Assembly (NCBI GenBank): GCA_029779845.1
Contig: JAKOZT010000065.1
Coordinates: 16,432-80,431 of the forward strand
DNA: 64,000 bases
Source of the DNA: Pseudomonadota bacterium
Lineage (GTDB): Bacteria; Pseudomonadota; Gammaproteobacteria; Burkholderiales; Burkholderiaceae_C
Direction of reading: 5' to 3'
In this document: one piece after another, positions 9,721 through 18,875 of the stretch
Layout: every line of letters starts with the position of its first letter
Position numbering within the stretch: position 1 is the first letter of the stretch
Made by a program: the position numbers and the translations under genes
The notes under the pieces: model-generated
What the model saw: only the letters and a program-made list of their open reading frames with translations
Database searches by the model: none
What the model was told of the DNA's origin: nothing

Positions 9721-10794
9721 TCAGCCGACGCGCGCGCGGTCGGCCTCGTAGTGCTGAGCATGGCGCCATCCGAGTTCGGCGATCGGCCCGGCGAGGGCGC
9801 CAGTGCGCGCGGCATCGTCGGCCACCGCGTTGCCGTCGACCACGCGCCGGGCGATGCCCTGCATGATGGCGGCGAGCCTGAACAGGTTGAAGGCGATGTA
9901 GTAGTCCCAGTGCTCGATCGCATGCGCCGAGCCGGTCGCGTCGAGATAGCGCTCGAGATAGCGCTGCTCGTTCGGGATGCCCAGGCGGGCCAGGTCGAGG
10001 CCGGCGATGCCGCGCCAGAGTGAAGGCGATATGTGCCAGGCGAGACAGTGGTAGGCAAAGTCGGCCATCGGATGGCCCAGCGTCGAGAGCTCCCAGTCGA
10101 GCACGCCGATCACGCGCCACTCGGTGGGATGGAACACCAGGTTGTCCAGACGGAAGTCGCCATGAACGAGCGTCGTTCGATCGTCGGGCGGGATGCGTGC
10201 GGGCAGCCACTCGGCGAGCGCGTCGAGAGCGGGGATGTCGATCGTGCGCGACGACTGCACCTGGCGGTGCCAGCGCGCGATCTGGCGCTCGAAGTAGCCG
10301 CCGGTCTTGCCGAAATCGCCGAGGCTGGCGGCCGCCGGGTCCACGCTGTGCAGTGCCGCGATGACGCGGTTCATCTCCGCATAGACGTCCGCTCGCTGCG
10401 CAGCCGAGAGATCCGGCAACGACGGGTCCATCCAGATGCGCCCGTCGAGGTGCTCCATGACGTAGAACGGCGTGCCGACGATCGACGGATCGCCGCCGTA
10501 CAGGAAGACCTTCGGCACCGGCACCTGCGTGCCTTGCAGTGCCTGAATCACCCGGTACTCGCGCTCGACGGCATGCGCCGATGACGGCAGCGGCCCGTCC
10601 GGCTTCTTGCGCAGTACGTAGCGATGCGTGCCGGACGACAAGCGAAACGTCGGGTTCGACTGGCCGCCCGCGAGCCGGTCGATGCGCAGTTCAGGCCGGT
10701 CGATGAGGCCACGGTCGAACAGCAGTCGGCTCAAGGCCCCCCGCGGGCCACCGAGGTCCGCCGCCGCGCCCGACGCCGGCACCTGTGCGTTCAC
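9721..10794 (-). CDS. Aminoglycoside phosphotransferase-like kinase (ACAD10/11-type)
   Basis: This 357-residue APH-fold kinase has IDRLAGGQSNPTFRL as nucleotide loop, the catalytic VHGDFRLDNLVF (HGDxxxxN) and the metal-binding VIGVLDWE. The family includes the kinase domain of ACAD10/ACAD11, which phosphorylates 4-hydroxyacyl-CoAs, and bacterial homologues sit next to acyl-CoA dehydrogenases and SDRs. The GTG start overlaps the stop of an SDR remnant by GTGA. That coupling suggests an old SDR-kinase operon. The substrate is inferred from family and context. Confidence 0.85.
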   Translation of the reverse strand: MNAQVPASGAAADLGGPRGALSRLLFDRGLIDRPELRIDRLAGGQSNPTFRLSSGTHRYVLRKKPDGPLPSSAHAVEREYRVIQALQGTQVPVPKVFLYGGDPSIVGTPFYVMEHLDGRIWMDPSLPDLSAAQRADVYAEMNRVIAALHSVDPAAASLGDFGKTGGYFERQIARWHRQVQSSRTIDIPALDALAEWLPARIPPDDRTTLVHGDFRLDNLVFHPTEWRVIGVLDWELSTLGHPMADFAYHCLAWHISPSLWRGIAGLDLARLGIPNEQRYLERYLDATGSAHAIEHWDYYIAFNLFRLAAIMQGIARRVVDGNAVADDAARTGALAGPIAELGWRHAQHYEADRARVG

Positions 10795-10928
10795 AGCGGG
10801 CTGACGGCGCGGCCGCCGTCGACGGGCAGGGTGCTGCCGGTGACATGCCCGCCGGCGGTCGCCAGGGCGACCTTGCCTTCGAGGTCTTCGAACGGCGAAC
10901 CAATCCTCGCCAGGGCTTCTGCGGACAC
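10791..10928 (-). pseudogene. C-terminal remnant of an SDR oxidoreductase
   Basis: This short frame runs from GTG 10928 to TGA 10791 (45 residues). It reads ARIGSP-FEDLEGKVAL followed by HVTGSTLPVDGGRAV. These match the last 40 residues of short-chain dehydrogenases (R-G-PEDL--AV-FLAS, then VTG--L-VDGG). The Rossmann glycines and the YxxxK site are missing, and a TAA closes the frame shortly upstream. Its stop overlaps the phosphotransferase start by 4 nt. It therefore looks like the stub of an SDR gene lost by deletion whose end was kept for translational coupling. Confidence 0.7.
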
Positions 10929-10987
10929 TTGCCACCTCTCGCTCGTTTCAACTGCGGCTTAAGCGTAGGCGGACCATTGCGATGCAC

Positions 10988-11006
10988 CAGCCCCTCCGGT
11001 GGGGAG
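10988..11006. repeat. CCCCTCCGGTGGGG element, copy 2
   Basis: CAGCCCCTCCGGTGGGGAG differs by one base from copy 1. It is followed by G-rich filler up to the end of the LuxR gene at 11091. Being able to form a hairpin, it could help terminate the leftward LuxR transcript, though no T-tract follows. Confidence 0.65.
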
Positions 11007-11090
11007 GGTGCCGCGCATGGGGCAAGCAGCGTCGGGTGGGGGTGGGAGGGGGGCGCTCGCCCGGCCGGGTTGCAGCGCCCGCGCGCTGAA

Positions 11091-13892
11091 CTATTCGGGT
11101 GAAGCGGCTGACTTCGGGTCGTCGCGTCGCACCATCCCCAGCCCGAGCCCCAGCCCGGTCTGGACGGCCTCGATGCGCGAACCGACGTTGAGCTTCTCGA
11201 AGATGTTCTTCAGGTGCCACTTGATGGTTTCAGGCGCGACCCGCAATGCCCGCGCGATCTCCTTGTTCGACAAGCCCTTCGAGATGTGATTGAGGATCTC
11301 GACCTCGCGCGAACTCAACAGCCCAGGCGACGCTCCCCGGCCCGACGCGGCGACCAGCGACTTCGCGCCGGCTTCGCCCCGCGAGGCCAGCAAGCCGTCG
11401 ATCAGCTGCAGATGCGCGAGCTCGCGATAGCGAGGGTCGCGGCGCAGTTTCAGCAGCAGTTCGAACATCGGCGGCCCCTCGTCGACGAAGCTGCTGACCA
11501 TCGGCTCGACGCGGGCATAACGCAGTGCGATCTCGAGCGCCTCCAGCGCGGCGTCGCTGCGTCCCTGCTGCTGCAACGCCATCGCGAGCAGCAGCGACAC
11601 CGCAGCGCTCGGGTAGCGCATGCCCGCGGCGTCGAGTTGGGTGCGAACGCTCGCGAGTGGCGCTACGGCCTCGCCCGAGCGCCCTTGCGCCAGGGCCACG
11701 CGGGCCGCCGCGACGCTGAAGCTTGCCCAGGTCTCGACGAAGCTGCCCGGCGGATGCGGATGCTGCGCTGGCATCAGGCCGCGCAACTCGGTCACCACCT
11801 GCTCGGCCTGCGCCATGCGATCCGATTGCAGCAACAGGCGCACGGTCTCGGCATCGCAACCGGCGCGAAGGCGCAGCCAGTGGCGTTCGGTGGCGACTTC
11901 ACGCGCCTCTTCCAGCATCACCAGCGCCGACGCGACATCGCCCTGGCGCGCGTAGACGCGGGCAGCCCCCCGGCAAAACCGAAGCAACGAGCCCAACGGG
12001 CAGGCTGCCAGCGCCAATGCGGTGCGCCCGTTCATGACCTGGTACGCCGCGGCCACATCGTCGCGCTCGTAGTGCAGGGCGACCAGGTAGCCCGAGGGGA
12101 CCGCTGCCGCGGCGGCATCGCGACCGACGGCCGATTCGGCGCGCAGCAATGCCTTCTCGAAGATCTCCGTGGCTTCGCGCAATCGTCCTTCCACGAGCGA
12201 GGCAAGACCCACCATGCTCTCGCGATACACGCTCGAATAGATCGGCTCGCCTTCGGCAAGCGCCTGCGGCGCTGCCGCATGGATGCGACGGATCTCATCG
12301 AACTGCCCGTCATAGGCCAGGCCGAAGATCTGCGATGCCTGCGCAAACCGCCGGGCCCACTTGGGCGCCAGCGTCGCCGACTCATCGACGTCGCGCCCGA
12401 GAGCCAGCGAGCGCGGCGTGTCATCCGCGAAGCCGGCGATCAGCGCATTCACGGCGGCCAATTCGGCCGGCAATGTCGCGGCATGGTCGTCCGTCGTGCC
12501 GCCGGCATCACGCTGCTGCGATCCCGCCAGCTCCTCGTGCAGCTCCTGCACCAGGCACTCGGCCTCGCTGAGGCGAAACGACAGGGTGAGTCCCCATGCC
12601 TTGGCCAGGCGCAGCCTGAAGCTCTTGGCCACCAGCTCGGCCGGCAGCTTGGAGAACCAGCCCAGCAGCGTGGGAACGTCGCTGCGGTCGATCAACGCCG
12701 AGGCGCAGTTCTCGGCCCACAGCGCCGCCTGCTCCACGTCGCCCGCCGCGAGCGCGTGACGTACGGCTTCGGGCCACAGGGCTTGTCCGGCGAACCATTG
12801 GCTGGCACGTTGATGCAGCGCCGGCAGCTCTCGGCTGAACTGAACCTGCGCGCGCCGCCTGAGCGCGTCCGACATCAAGGTGTGGAAGCGGAACCAACGC
12901 CGCTGGTCGTCGAGCGCGCGAATGAACATGTTGTGCTGCTCGAGCCATTCAATCTTCTCCCAGCTGCGCGAGCCCGCGCCCATCAACGCGTCGCAGACAT
13001 CGGCGCACAGACGATCGAGCACCGATGCGCGCAACACGAACTGCAGCACGTTCGGCGGCATCTGGGTCAACACCGACTCGTACAGGTAGGAGTCGGCGAC
13101 CAGCTTCCGGCTCGCCATCTCGCGCGCCAGGGCGGGGGCGTCGCCGGCGCCGCGCAAGGCCAGCGAGGCCAGTTGCAGGCCGGTCACCCAGCCCTCGGAC
13201 GCCGCATTGAGCAGTTCGACGCCGGTTCGGTCGAGCGAGACGCCGTCGACTCGCTCGAAGAAGGCCTGCGCGTCGTCGTTGCTGAAGCGAAGCGCGGCCG
13301 CGTCCAGCATCAGCACGCGCTCTTGCGCCGCCAGGCTCTCCAGGGGCAGCCCCGGCTCGCGGCGCGTGCCGATCAGCACGTGGAAGTTGGCCGGGGCGTA
13401 GCGCAGCAACCGCGCGATCAGCGCCAGGCTGTGACGCGAGTTGACGCGCTCGAAGTCGTCGAGGAACAGAAAGACCTGGCGACCGCTGGCTGCGATTCCA
13501 TTCAGCAGGACGGCCTGCACCGTCTTGATCGGCGTCAGCGGGTCGCGCTGCAGGAGTTCACAGGCCCGGCGCCCCGCATCCTCGGGTGCGGCACCTAGCG
13601 CGGCCACGACGTAGCGGCCCAGGAGTTGGACGTCGTCGTCGTCCTCGTCAAGGCTGAGCCAGGCGGTCGCGTGGCCTTGCTCGCGAAGGGCCGCATGCCA
13701 TTCCGACAGCACGATCGTCTTGCCGAAGCCCGCCGGCGCCACCACGGCCGTCAGCTGACGTTGCGCGACCTCGGACAGCCGCCCCATCAGGGCCTGGCGC
13801 CCGACGCGCCCCTTCGCCAGACGAGGCGGGCTCATCTTGGTATGAATCAGTGACAGGCTCCAATCGTTGGCGCCCAGGTTTGCTTCGCTCAC
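11091..13892 (-). CDS. MalT-type LuxR-family ATP-dependent transcriptional regulator
   Basis: This large (933-residue) STAND-type activator has Walker A APAGFGKT at about 52-59 and Walker B QVFLFLDDFERV near 155. A long helical-repeat middle follows, then a C-terminal LuxR helix-turn-helix (LSSREVEILNHISKGLSNKEIA with TIKWHLKNIFEKLNV). Proteins of this LAL/MalT type bind ATP and an inducer before activating promoters. It is transcribed divergently from the acyl-CoA ligase and is the obvious candidate to control the island. The GTG at 13892 is chosen; an upstream start at 13958 would add 22 residues of poor character. Confidence 0.9.
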   Translation of the reverse strand: MSEANLGANDWSLSLIHTKMSPPRLAKGRVGRQALMGRLSEVAQRQLTAVVAPAGFGKTIVLSEWHAALREQGHATAWLSLDEDDDDVQLLGRYVVAALGAAPEDAGRRACELLQRDPLTPIKTVQAVLLNGIAASGRQVFLFLDDFERVNSRHSLALIARLLRYAPANFHVLIGTRREPGLPLESLAAQERVLMLDAAALRFSNDDAQAFFERVDGVSLDRTGVELLNAASEGWVTGLQLASLALRGAGDAPALAREMASRKLVADSYLYESVLTQMPPNVLQFVLRASVLDRLCADVCDALMGAGSRSWEKIEWLEQHNMFIRALDDQRRWFRFHTLMSDALRRRAQVQFSRELPALHQRASQWFAGQALWPEAVRHALAAGDVEQAALWAENCASALIDRSDVPTLLGWFSKLPAELVAKSFRLRLAKAWGLTLSFRLSEAECLVQELHEELAGSQQRDAGGTTDDHAATLPAELAAVNALIAGFADDTPRSLALGRDVDESATLAPKWARRFAQASQIFGLAYDGQFDEIRRIHAAAPQALAEGEPIYSSVYRESMVGLASLVEGRLREATEIFEKALLRAESAVGRDAAAAAVPSGYLVALHYERDDVAAAYQVMNGRTALALAACPLGSLLRFCRGAARVYARQGDVASALVMLEEAREVATERHWLRLRAGCDAETVRLLLQSDRMAQAEQVVTELRGLMPAQHPHPPGSFVETWASFSVAAARVALAQGRSGEAVAPLASVRTQLDAAGMRYPSAAVSLLLAMALQQQGRSDAALEALEIALRYARVEPMVSSFVDEGPPMFELLLKLRRDPRYRELAHLQLIDGLLASRGEAGAKSLVAASGRGASPGLLSSREVEILNHISKGLSNKEIARALRVAPETIKWHLKNIFEKLNVGSRIEAVQTGLGLGLGMVRRDDPKSAASPE

Positions 13893-14034
13893 GCCTCTTC
13901 CACCTCGGATGACATTCGTCGATGGTGCGTCGCCCGGGGCGAGACGAAAAGGGGGCATGCCCTGGCTCGCTCGCCCCCGGCGGCTCCTTTCGCTCGCTGG
14001 CAGGGAGCGACCCCCCCCGACGCGGCGCCGCTCC

Positions 14035-14053
14035 CTCCCCGCCGGAGGGGCTG
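14035..14053. repeat. CCCCTCCGGCGGGG element, copy 3 (inverted)
   Basis: CTCCCCGCCGGAGGGGCTG is the exact reverse complement of copy 1. It lies in the 213-nt gap between the divergent LuxR and acyl-CoA ligase genes. The gap otherwise carries C/G-tract filler, and the promoters of both genes must lie here, although no convincing -35/-10 is visible. Confidence 0.65.
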
Positions 14054-14105
14054 TCGATGACGCGGTCAGGACCTAGCCTTGGTCAACGCCGCAAAGCGAA
14101 CAACC

Positions 14106-15755
14106 ATGAGCGCCAAGACCGTCGAGCCGATCGAGCATGCACCATCGGCCTATGCCTATCCGCTGCTGATCAAGCAGCTGCTTCACACGCCCCTGGCGAT
14201 CAATCCGGATCAGGAGATCGTCTACCGCGACCAGCGGCGGCACGACTATTGGACGCTGCGCCACCGCATCGGACAGCTGGCCAGCACGCTGCAGTCTGTC
14301 GGCGTGCAGCCGGGCGACACGGTCGCGGTGATGGACTGGGACAGCCACCGCTACCTGGAGAGCTACTTCGCGGTCCCGATGATGGGCGCGGTGCTGATGA
14401 CGGTGAATGTTCGACTGTCGCCCGACCAGATCGTCTACACGCTCAACCACTCGCGCGCCAAGACGCTGTTGATCAACAGCGAGTTCCTGCCGCTGCTGCA
14501 ATCGGTGCGCGACAAGCTGGAAACGGTCGATCGCTACATCCTGATCGACGAGGAGGGCGCGGCGGGGCTGCCGCCTGGATTCGCCGGCGAGTACGAGCTG
14601 CTCCTGGCGGGCGCGTCGCCCGACTACGCGTTCCCGGACTTCGACGAGAACGCGCGCGCGACGACCTTCTACACGACCGGCACGACCGGCCTGCCGAAGG
14701 GTGTCTACTTCAGCCACCGGCAGATCGTCTTGCACACGTTGGGCGCCGCGCTCGCTTTGACCGGCGCCGCCCGGCAGGGACGCATCCATCGCGACGACGT
14801 CTACATGCCGATGACGCCGATGTTCCACGTGCATGCCTGGGGGCTTCCATTCGTGGCGACCTTGCTCGGGCTCAAGCAGGTGTACCCCGGCCGCTATGCC
14901 GCCGAACAGCTGCTGTGCCTGATTCGCCGCGAGAAGGTCACGTTCTCGCACGGGGTGCCGACCGTGCTCCAGATGGTCTTGAACCATCCCGACGCCCTGA
15001 CGACGGACCTGCACGGCTGGAAGGTGATCGTCGGCGGATCGGCGCTGCCGCGCGGTCTCGCCCAGGACGCGCTGGAGCGCGGCATCGACGTCTTTACGGG
15101 CTACGGCATGTCGGAGACCTGCCCCATCCTGGCGCTGGCGCAGCTCAAGACGACGATGGCGCAGGATCCGCAGGGCGAGCTCGACGTGCGAACCAAGGCC
15201 GGCATGCCGCTGCCGCTGGTCGACTTGCGCATCGTCGACGTCGACCTGCGCGATGTCGCCCACGACGGCAAGGCATCCGGCGAAATCGTTGTGCGCGCAC
15301 CCTGGGCCACGCAGGGCTACTTCCGCGACCCGCAGGCGTCGCAGGCGCTTTGGGAGGGCGGCTACCTGCACACGAATGACATCGGTGTCATCGACGTCGA
15401 TGGCTACCTGCAGATCACCGACCGCATCAAGGACGTGATCAAGAGCGGCGGCGAATGGGTCTCCTCGATCGAGATCGAGGACCTGCTCTCGCGCCATCCA
15501 GCCGTGTCCGAGGCCGCGGTGATCGCCGCCAAGGACGACAAGTGGGGGGAGCGTCCGCTCGCCCTGGTCGTGCTCAGGCCAGACCAATCGGTCGATGCCG
15601 AGGGCCTGAAGCGGCATCTGGGCGAGTACGCGATCCGGGGCGAAATCTCCAAGTACGCGGTGCCCGAGCGCGTCGTGTTCATTGACGCGCTCGAGCGCAC
15701 CAGCGTCGGCAAGGTGAACAAGAAGCTGTTGCGCGAGAAGTACCGCGGGTCCTGA
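14106..15755 (+). CDS. Fatty-acyl-CoA ligase (AMP-forming), AlkK-like
   Basis: The 549-residue ANL-superfamily ligase has the P-loop-like TTFYTTGTTGLPKGVYFSHRQ region, YGMSETCPI (A5 motif), and the C-terminal hinge and catalytic lysine segment ITDRIKDVIKSGGEWVSS with ERTSVGKVNKK near the end. The overall pattern (SYFAVPMMGAVLMTVNVRLSPDQIVYTLNHS) is closest to medium-chain AlkK-type ligases. It would activate an acid imported by the neighbouring ABC system. ATG 14106 is preferred over TTG 14079, but neither has a strong ribosome site. The acyl-CoA dehydrogenase follows after 10 nt. Confidence 0.9.
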   Translation: MSAKTVEPIEHAPSAYAYPLLIKQLLHTPLAINPDQEIVYRDQRRHDYWTLRHRIGQLASTLQSVGVQPGDTVAVMDWDSHRYLESYFAVPMMGAVLMTVNVRLSPDQIVYTLNHSRAKTLLINSEFLPLLQSVRDKLETVDRYILIDEEGAAGLPPGFAGEYELLLAGASPDYAFPDFDENARATTFYTTGTTGLPKGVYFSHRQIVLHTLGAALALTGAARQGRIHRDDVYMPMTPMFHVHAWGLPFVATLLGLKQVYPGRYAAEQLLCLIRREKVTFSHGVPTVLQMVLNHPDALTTDLHGWKVIVGGSALPRGLAQDALERGIDVFTGYGMSETCPILALAQLKTTMAQDPQGELDVRTKAGMPLPLVDLRIVDVDLRDVAHDGKASGEIVVRAPWATQGYFRDPQASQALWEGGYLHTNDIGVIDVDGYLQITDRIKDVIKSGGEWVSSIEIEDLLSRHPAVSEAAVIAAKDDKWGERPLALVVLRPDQSVDAEGLKRHLGEYAIRGEISKYAVPERVVFIDALERTSVGKVNKKLLREKYRGS

Positions 15756-15765
15756 GGAAGCGTCG

Positions 15766-17559
15766 ATGAGCGATTACCACGCGCCGCTGCGCGAGATGAA
15801 CTTCGTGATCAACGAACTGGCGGACCTGGCGTCGCTGGCCCGACTGCCGCCGTTCGCCGACGCCAATGCGCAGACCGTGGAAGCCATCCTCGACGAAGCG
15901 GCGAAGTTCGCTTCCCAGGTGCTGGCGCCCATCAACCGTCAGGGCGACACGGTGGGATGCACCTGGCACGACGGCGAGGTGACCACGCCGCCCGGTGCCA
16001 AGGAGGCCTACCAGCAGTTCGTGCTCGGCGGATGGAATGGTCTGAGCGCGCCTGCGGAACACGGCGGCCAGCAGTTGCCCCGGCTGGTGGCGGCCGCGGT
16101 GACCGAGATGGGGATGGCCGCCAATCTCGGCTTCTCGCTGTGTCCGATGCTCACGGCCGGCGCCGTCGAGGCGCTGCTGCTGTGCGGCTCGCCCGAGCAA
16201 CGGCGCACCTGGCTTCCCCGGCTGGTGGAGGGCACATGGACCGGCACGATGAACCTGACCGAAGCCCAGGCGGGCTCGGATCTCGGTGCCATCCGCACGC
16301 GCGCCATTCCCGACGCCGGGAGCTTTCGGATCTTCGGCCAGAAGATCTTCATCACCCACGGCGAACACGATCTGGCCGAGAACATCGTTCACCTGGTGCT
16401 GGCGCGACTACCGGACGCACCGGCGGGCGTGCGCGGCCTCTCGCTGTTTCTGGTGCCGAAGTTCCTTGCGGGTGAAGACGGTTCGCTCGGGGCGCGCAAC
16501 GATGTGCGTTGCGTCTCGATCGAGCACAAGCTGGGCATCCACTCGAGCCCGACGGCCGTGATGGCGTACGGCGACCGCGAGGGCGCCACCGGCTATCTCG
16601 TCGGCGAGGCGAACCGCGGTCTCGAGTACATGTTCATCATGATGAACAACGCGCGCTTCCAGGTCGGCCTTCAGGGCGTAGGCATCGCGGAGCGCGCCTA
16701 TCAGCAGGCGCTGGCCTATGCGCGCGAACGAGTCCAGGGCAAGGACCTGGACGATCCCAAGGGCCCATCGGTGGCGATCGTCCGGCACCCGGACGTTCGC
16801 CGCATGCTGATGACCATGAAGGCCTTGACCGAGGCGACGCGCGCTGTCGCCTACGTCGTCGCGGCCGCCACCGACCGCGCTCACGCGAGCACCGACGCGG
16901 CCGAACGCGACGCACTGCAGTCCTTCGTTGACTTCATGGTCCCCATCCACAAGGGCTGGGCCACCGAAGCGGCGAACGAAGTGGCTCACCTGGCGGTCCA
17001 GGTCCACGGCGGCATGGGGTTCATCGAAGAGACGGGCATCGCGCAGCATCTGCGCGATGCCCGCATCCTCTCCATCTATGAAGGCACCACCGGTATCCAG
17101 GCCATCGACCTGGTCGGCCGCAAGACCGCGCGCGACGGCGGCGCGGCGGCCCGAGCGCTGGCGGCCAGCATCCGGGCCGACATGGCCGAGGCGGACTTGG
17201 CGCGCGATCCGTCGCTTGCCGTCGTCACAGCCGCCGTCCTTGGCGCGAACGATGCCTTCGACGCCTGCGTCGACTGGATTGTCGACACCCATGCCGGCGA
17301 TCCGAAGGCCGTTCTCGCGGGCGCCGTACCGTTCCTCGAGCTGTGCGGGCTCTTGTGCGGAGGCTGGCAGATGGCGCGCGCGGCGAACATCGCCAGCCAA
17401 CGCTTGTCGCAGGGACACGGCGATGCCGCCTTCTGGAAGGCGAAGCTCTCGACCGCCCGCTTCTACGCCGATCACCTGCTCAGCCGTGCCGCCGGCCTGG
17501 CCCATGCCACTCGTGCAGGGGCGGCCGGCACCCTCGCGGAGGAGGCGCCGTGGCCATAG
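15766..17559 (+). CDS. Acyl-CoA dehydrogenase (long, about 600-residue type), copy 1
   Basis: The 597-residue flavoprotein has the N-terminal DYHAPLREMNFVINEL of the long acyl-CoA dehydrogenases, NLTEAQAGSDLGAIRTRA and FGQKIFITHGEHDLAENIVHLVLARLPDAP in the beta domain, and HGGMGFIEETGIAQHLRDARI with the expected catalytic Glu in YEGTTGIQ. A C-terminal extension completes the long form. It introduces the alpha,beta double bond in an acyl-CoA and is cotranscribed with the ligase. A clear paralogue lies at 31218-33008. The 92 nt after its stop hold no recognisable feature. Confidence 0.93.
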   Translation: MSDYHAPLREMNFVINELADLASLARLPPFADANAQTVEAILDEAAKFASQVLAPINRQGDTVGCTWHDGEVTTPPGAKEAYQQFVLGGWNGLSAPAEHGGQQLPRLVAAAVTEMGMAANLGFSLCPMLTAGAVEALLLCGSPEQRRTWLPRLVEGTWTGTMNLTEAQAGSDLGAIRTRAIPDAGSFRIFGQKIFITHGEHDLAENIVHLVLARLPDAPAGVRGLSLFLVPKFLAGEDGSLGARNDVRCVSIEHKLGIHSSPTAVMAYGDREGATGYLVGEANRGLEYMFIMMNNARFQVGLQGVGIAERAYQQALAYARERVQGKDLDDPKGPSVAIVRHPDVRRMLMTMKALTEATRAVAYVVAAATDRAHASTDAAERDALQSFVDFMVPIHKGWATEAANEVAHLAVQVHGGMGFIEETGIAQHLRDARILSIYEGTTGIQAIDLVGRKTARDGGAAARALAASIRADMAEADLARDPSLAVVTAAVLGANDAFDACVDWIVDTHAGDPKAVLAGAVPFLELCGLLCGGWQMARAANIASQRLSQGHGDAAFWKAKLSTARFYADHLLSRAAGLAHATRAGAAGTLAEEAPWP

Positions 17560-17651
17560 CGAGCCTCGGCCGCTGATACTCACCTCGAGCGCCGCATTGG
17601 TTGCGCAGGGCGTCCAGGGCAAAGGCTGCGAGTTGGAAGCCGCGGGCGAGC

Positions 17652-18875
17652 TCAGCCCAGCAGATCGAACAGCGTGCGCGCCACCACCTTGGTGGCGCGG
17701 CGCAGATCCTCCAGCACGATGTGCTCGTCGGCGCGCTTGGCGTTGCTCTCCAGCACGGTGCGCGGGCCGGCGCCGTAGATCACCGCCGGGATGCCGCGCT
17801 CGCAGTACAGGCGCACGTCGGTGTACAGCGGCGTGCCCGAGGTCGGGATGGGCTCGCCGAACACCGCCTCGCCGTGCTTGCACAGCGCTTCCACCAGCGG
17901 CCGGTTGCCCGGCAGCGGCGTCAGCGCGCGCGCCAGCAGCATGCGCTTGATCTCCACCGTGATGCCCGGCACCTGCTTCGCCGCCTCCTCGATCACGCGG
18001 CGGATCGTCGCTTCCACCTCGGCGGGGTTCTCCTCGGGGATCATGCGGCGGTCCAGCTTCAACACCACCTTGCCCGGCACGACGTTGGTGTTGGTGCCGC
18101 CTTCGATCAGGCCGACGTTCAGGTACGGGTGCTTGATGCCCTCGACCTTGGACGTGACCTGCTTGTAGAGCGTGTTCTGCGCGTACAGCGCGTTGAGGAT
18201 CGCGGTCGCGCCTTGCAGCGCGTCGACGCCGGTGTCGGGGATCGCGGCGTGCGCCATCTTGCCGTGCACCGTCACCTCCATCTGCAGGCAGCCGTTGTGC
18301 GCCGTCACCACCTGGTAGCTGAAGCCGGCGGCGATCAGCAGATCGGGCTTGGTGTGGCCCTTCTCGAGCAGCCAGCCGGGGCCGAGCTCTCCGCCGAATT
18401 CCTCGTCGTAGGTGAAGTGCAGCTCGACGCCGCCCTTCAGCGGCGCGCCCAGCGATTCGAGCGCGCGCGTGGCGAAGATGAAGGTCGAGAAGTCGCACTT
18501 GCTCACCGCCGCGGCGCGGCCGTAGAGCTTGCCGCCGTGCACCTCGCCGCCGTAGGGCGGGTAGGTCCAGCCCTCGCCGGGAGGCACCACGTCGCCGTGG
18601 GCGTTCAGGGCCACCGTGCGGCCTTCACCGTACTTCCGGCGCACGATCAGGTTGGTGATGCTCTCCAGGCCGGCGGCCTGCACCTGCTCGGCAGGCACGG
18701 GGAACTTCTCGGCCTCGAAGCCGAAGCCCTTGAGCAGCTCGGCGGTGCGCTCGGCATGCGGCGCGTTGTTGCCCGGCGGCGTGTCGGTGGGCACCTGCAC
18801 CAGGGCTTGCAGCGTGCGCACCTGTTCGTCGAAGTGGGCGTCGATCCAGGCGTCGAGTCGGTCGTAGGCGTTCAT
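17652..18875 (-). CDS. M20-family (ArgE/DapE-like) metallohydrolase in the urate operon
   Basis: The 407-residue protein has HGDVVPPGEGW, the glutamate pair in FTYDEEFGG, VHGKMAHAAIPDTG (dimerisation domain) and GGTNTNVVPGKVVLKLDRRM, all M20 features. The segment that normally reads GRGxxDMKG, whose Asp bridges the two metals, reads GRAAAVSKCDF. The bridging Asp is absent or displaced, as in a subgroup of this family that I recall. It is the last gene of the leftward urate operon and overlaps the uraD::allC stop by ATGA. It might finish ureidoglycine/ureidoglycolate breakdown, but this is inferred from position alone. Confidence 0.85.
   Translation of the reverse strand: MNAYDRLDAWIDAHFDEQVRTLQALVQVPTDTPPGNNAPHAERTAELLKGFGFEAEKFPVPAEQVQAAGLESITNLIVRRKYGEGRTVALNAHGDVVPPGEGWTYPPYGGEVHGGKLYGRAAAVSKCDFSTFIFATRALESLGAPLKGGVELHFTYDEEFGGELGPGWLLEKGHTKPDLLIAAGFSYQVVTAHNGCLQMEVTVHGKMAHAAIPDTGVDALQGATAILNALYAQNTLYKQVTSKVEGIKHPYLNVGLIEGGTNTNVVPGKVVLKLDRRMIPEENPAEVEATIRRVIEEAAKQVPGITVEIKRMLLARALTPLPGNRPLVEALCKHGEAVFGEPIPTSGTPLYTDVRLYCERGIPAVIYGAGPRTVLESNAKRADEHIVLEDLRRATKVVARTLFDLLG

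Noticed and set aside
11214..13598. Long open frame on the plus strand opposite the LuxR gene
   Set aside because: It is an antisense shadow of high-GC coding DNA: the composition is arginine/glutamine/alanine-rich and shows no recognisable domain.
13893..14105. Possible small gene in the LuxR/ligase gap
   Set aside because: Only GC-tract frames with no ribosome site or domain are present.
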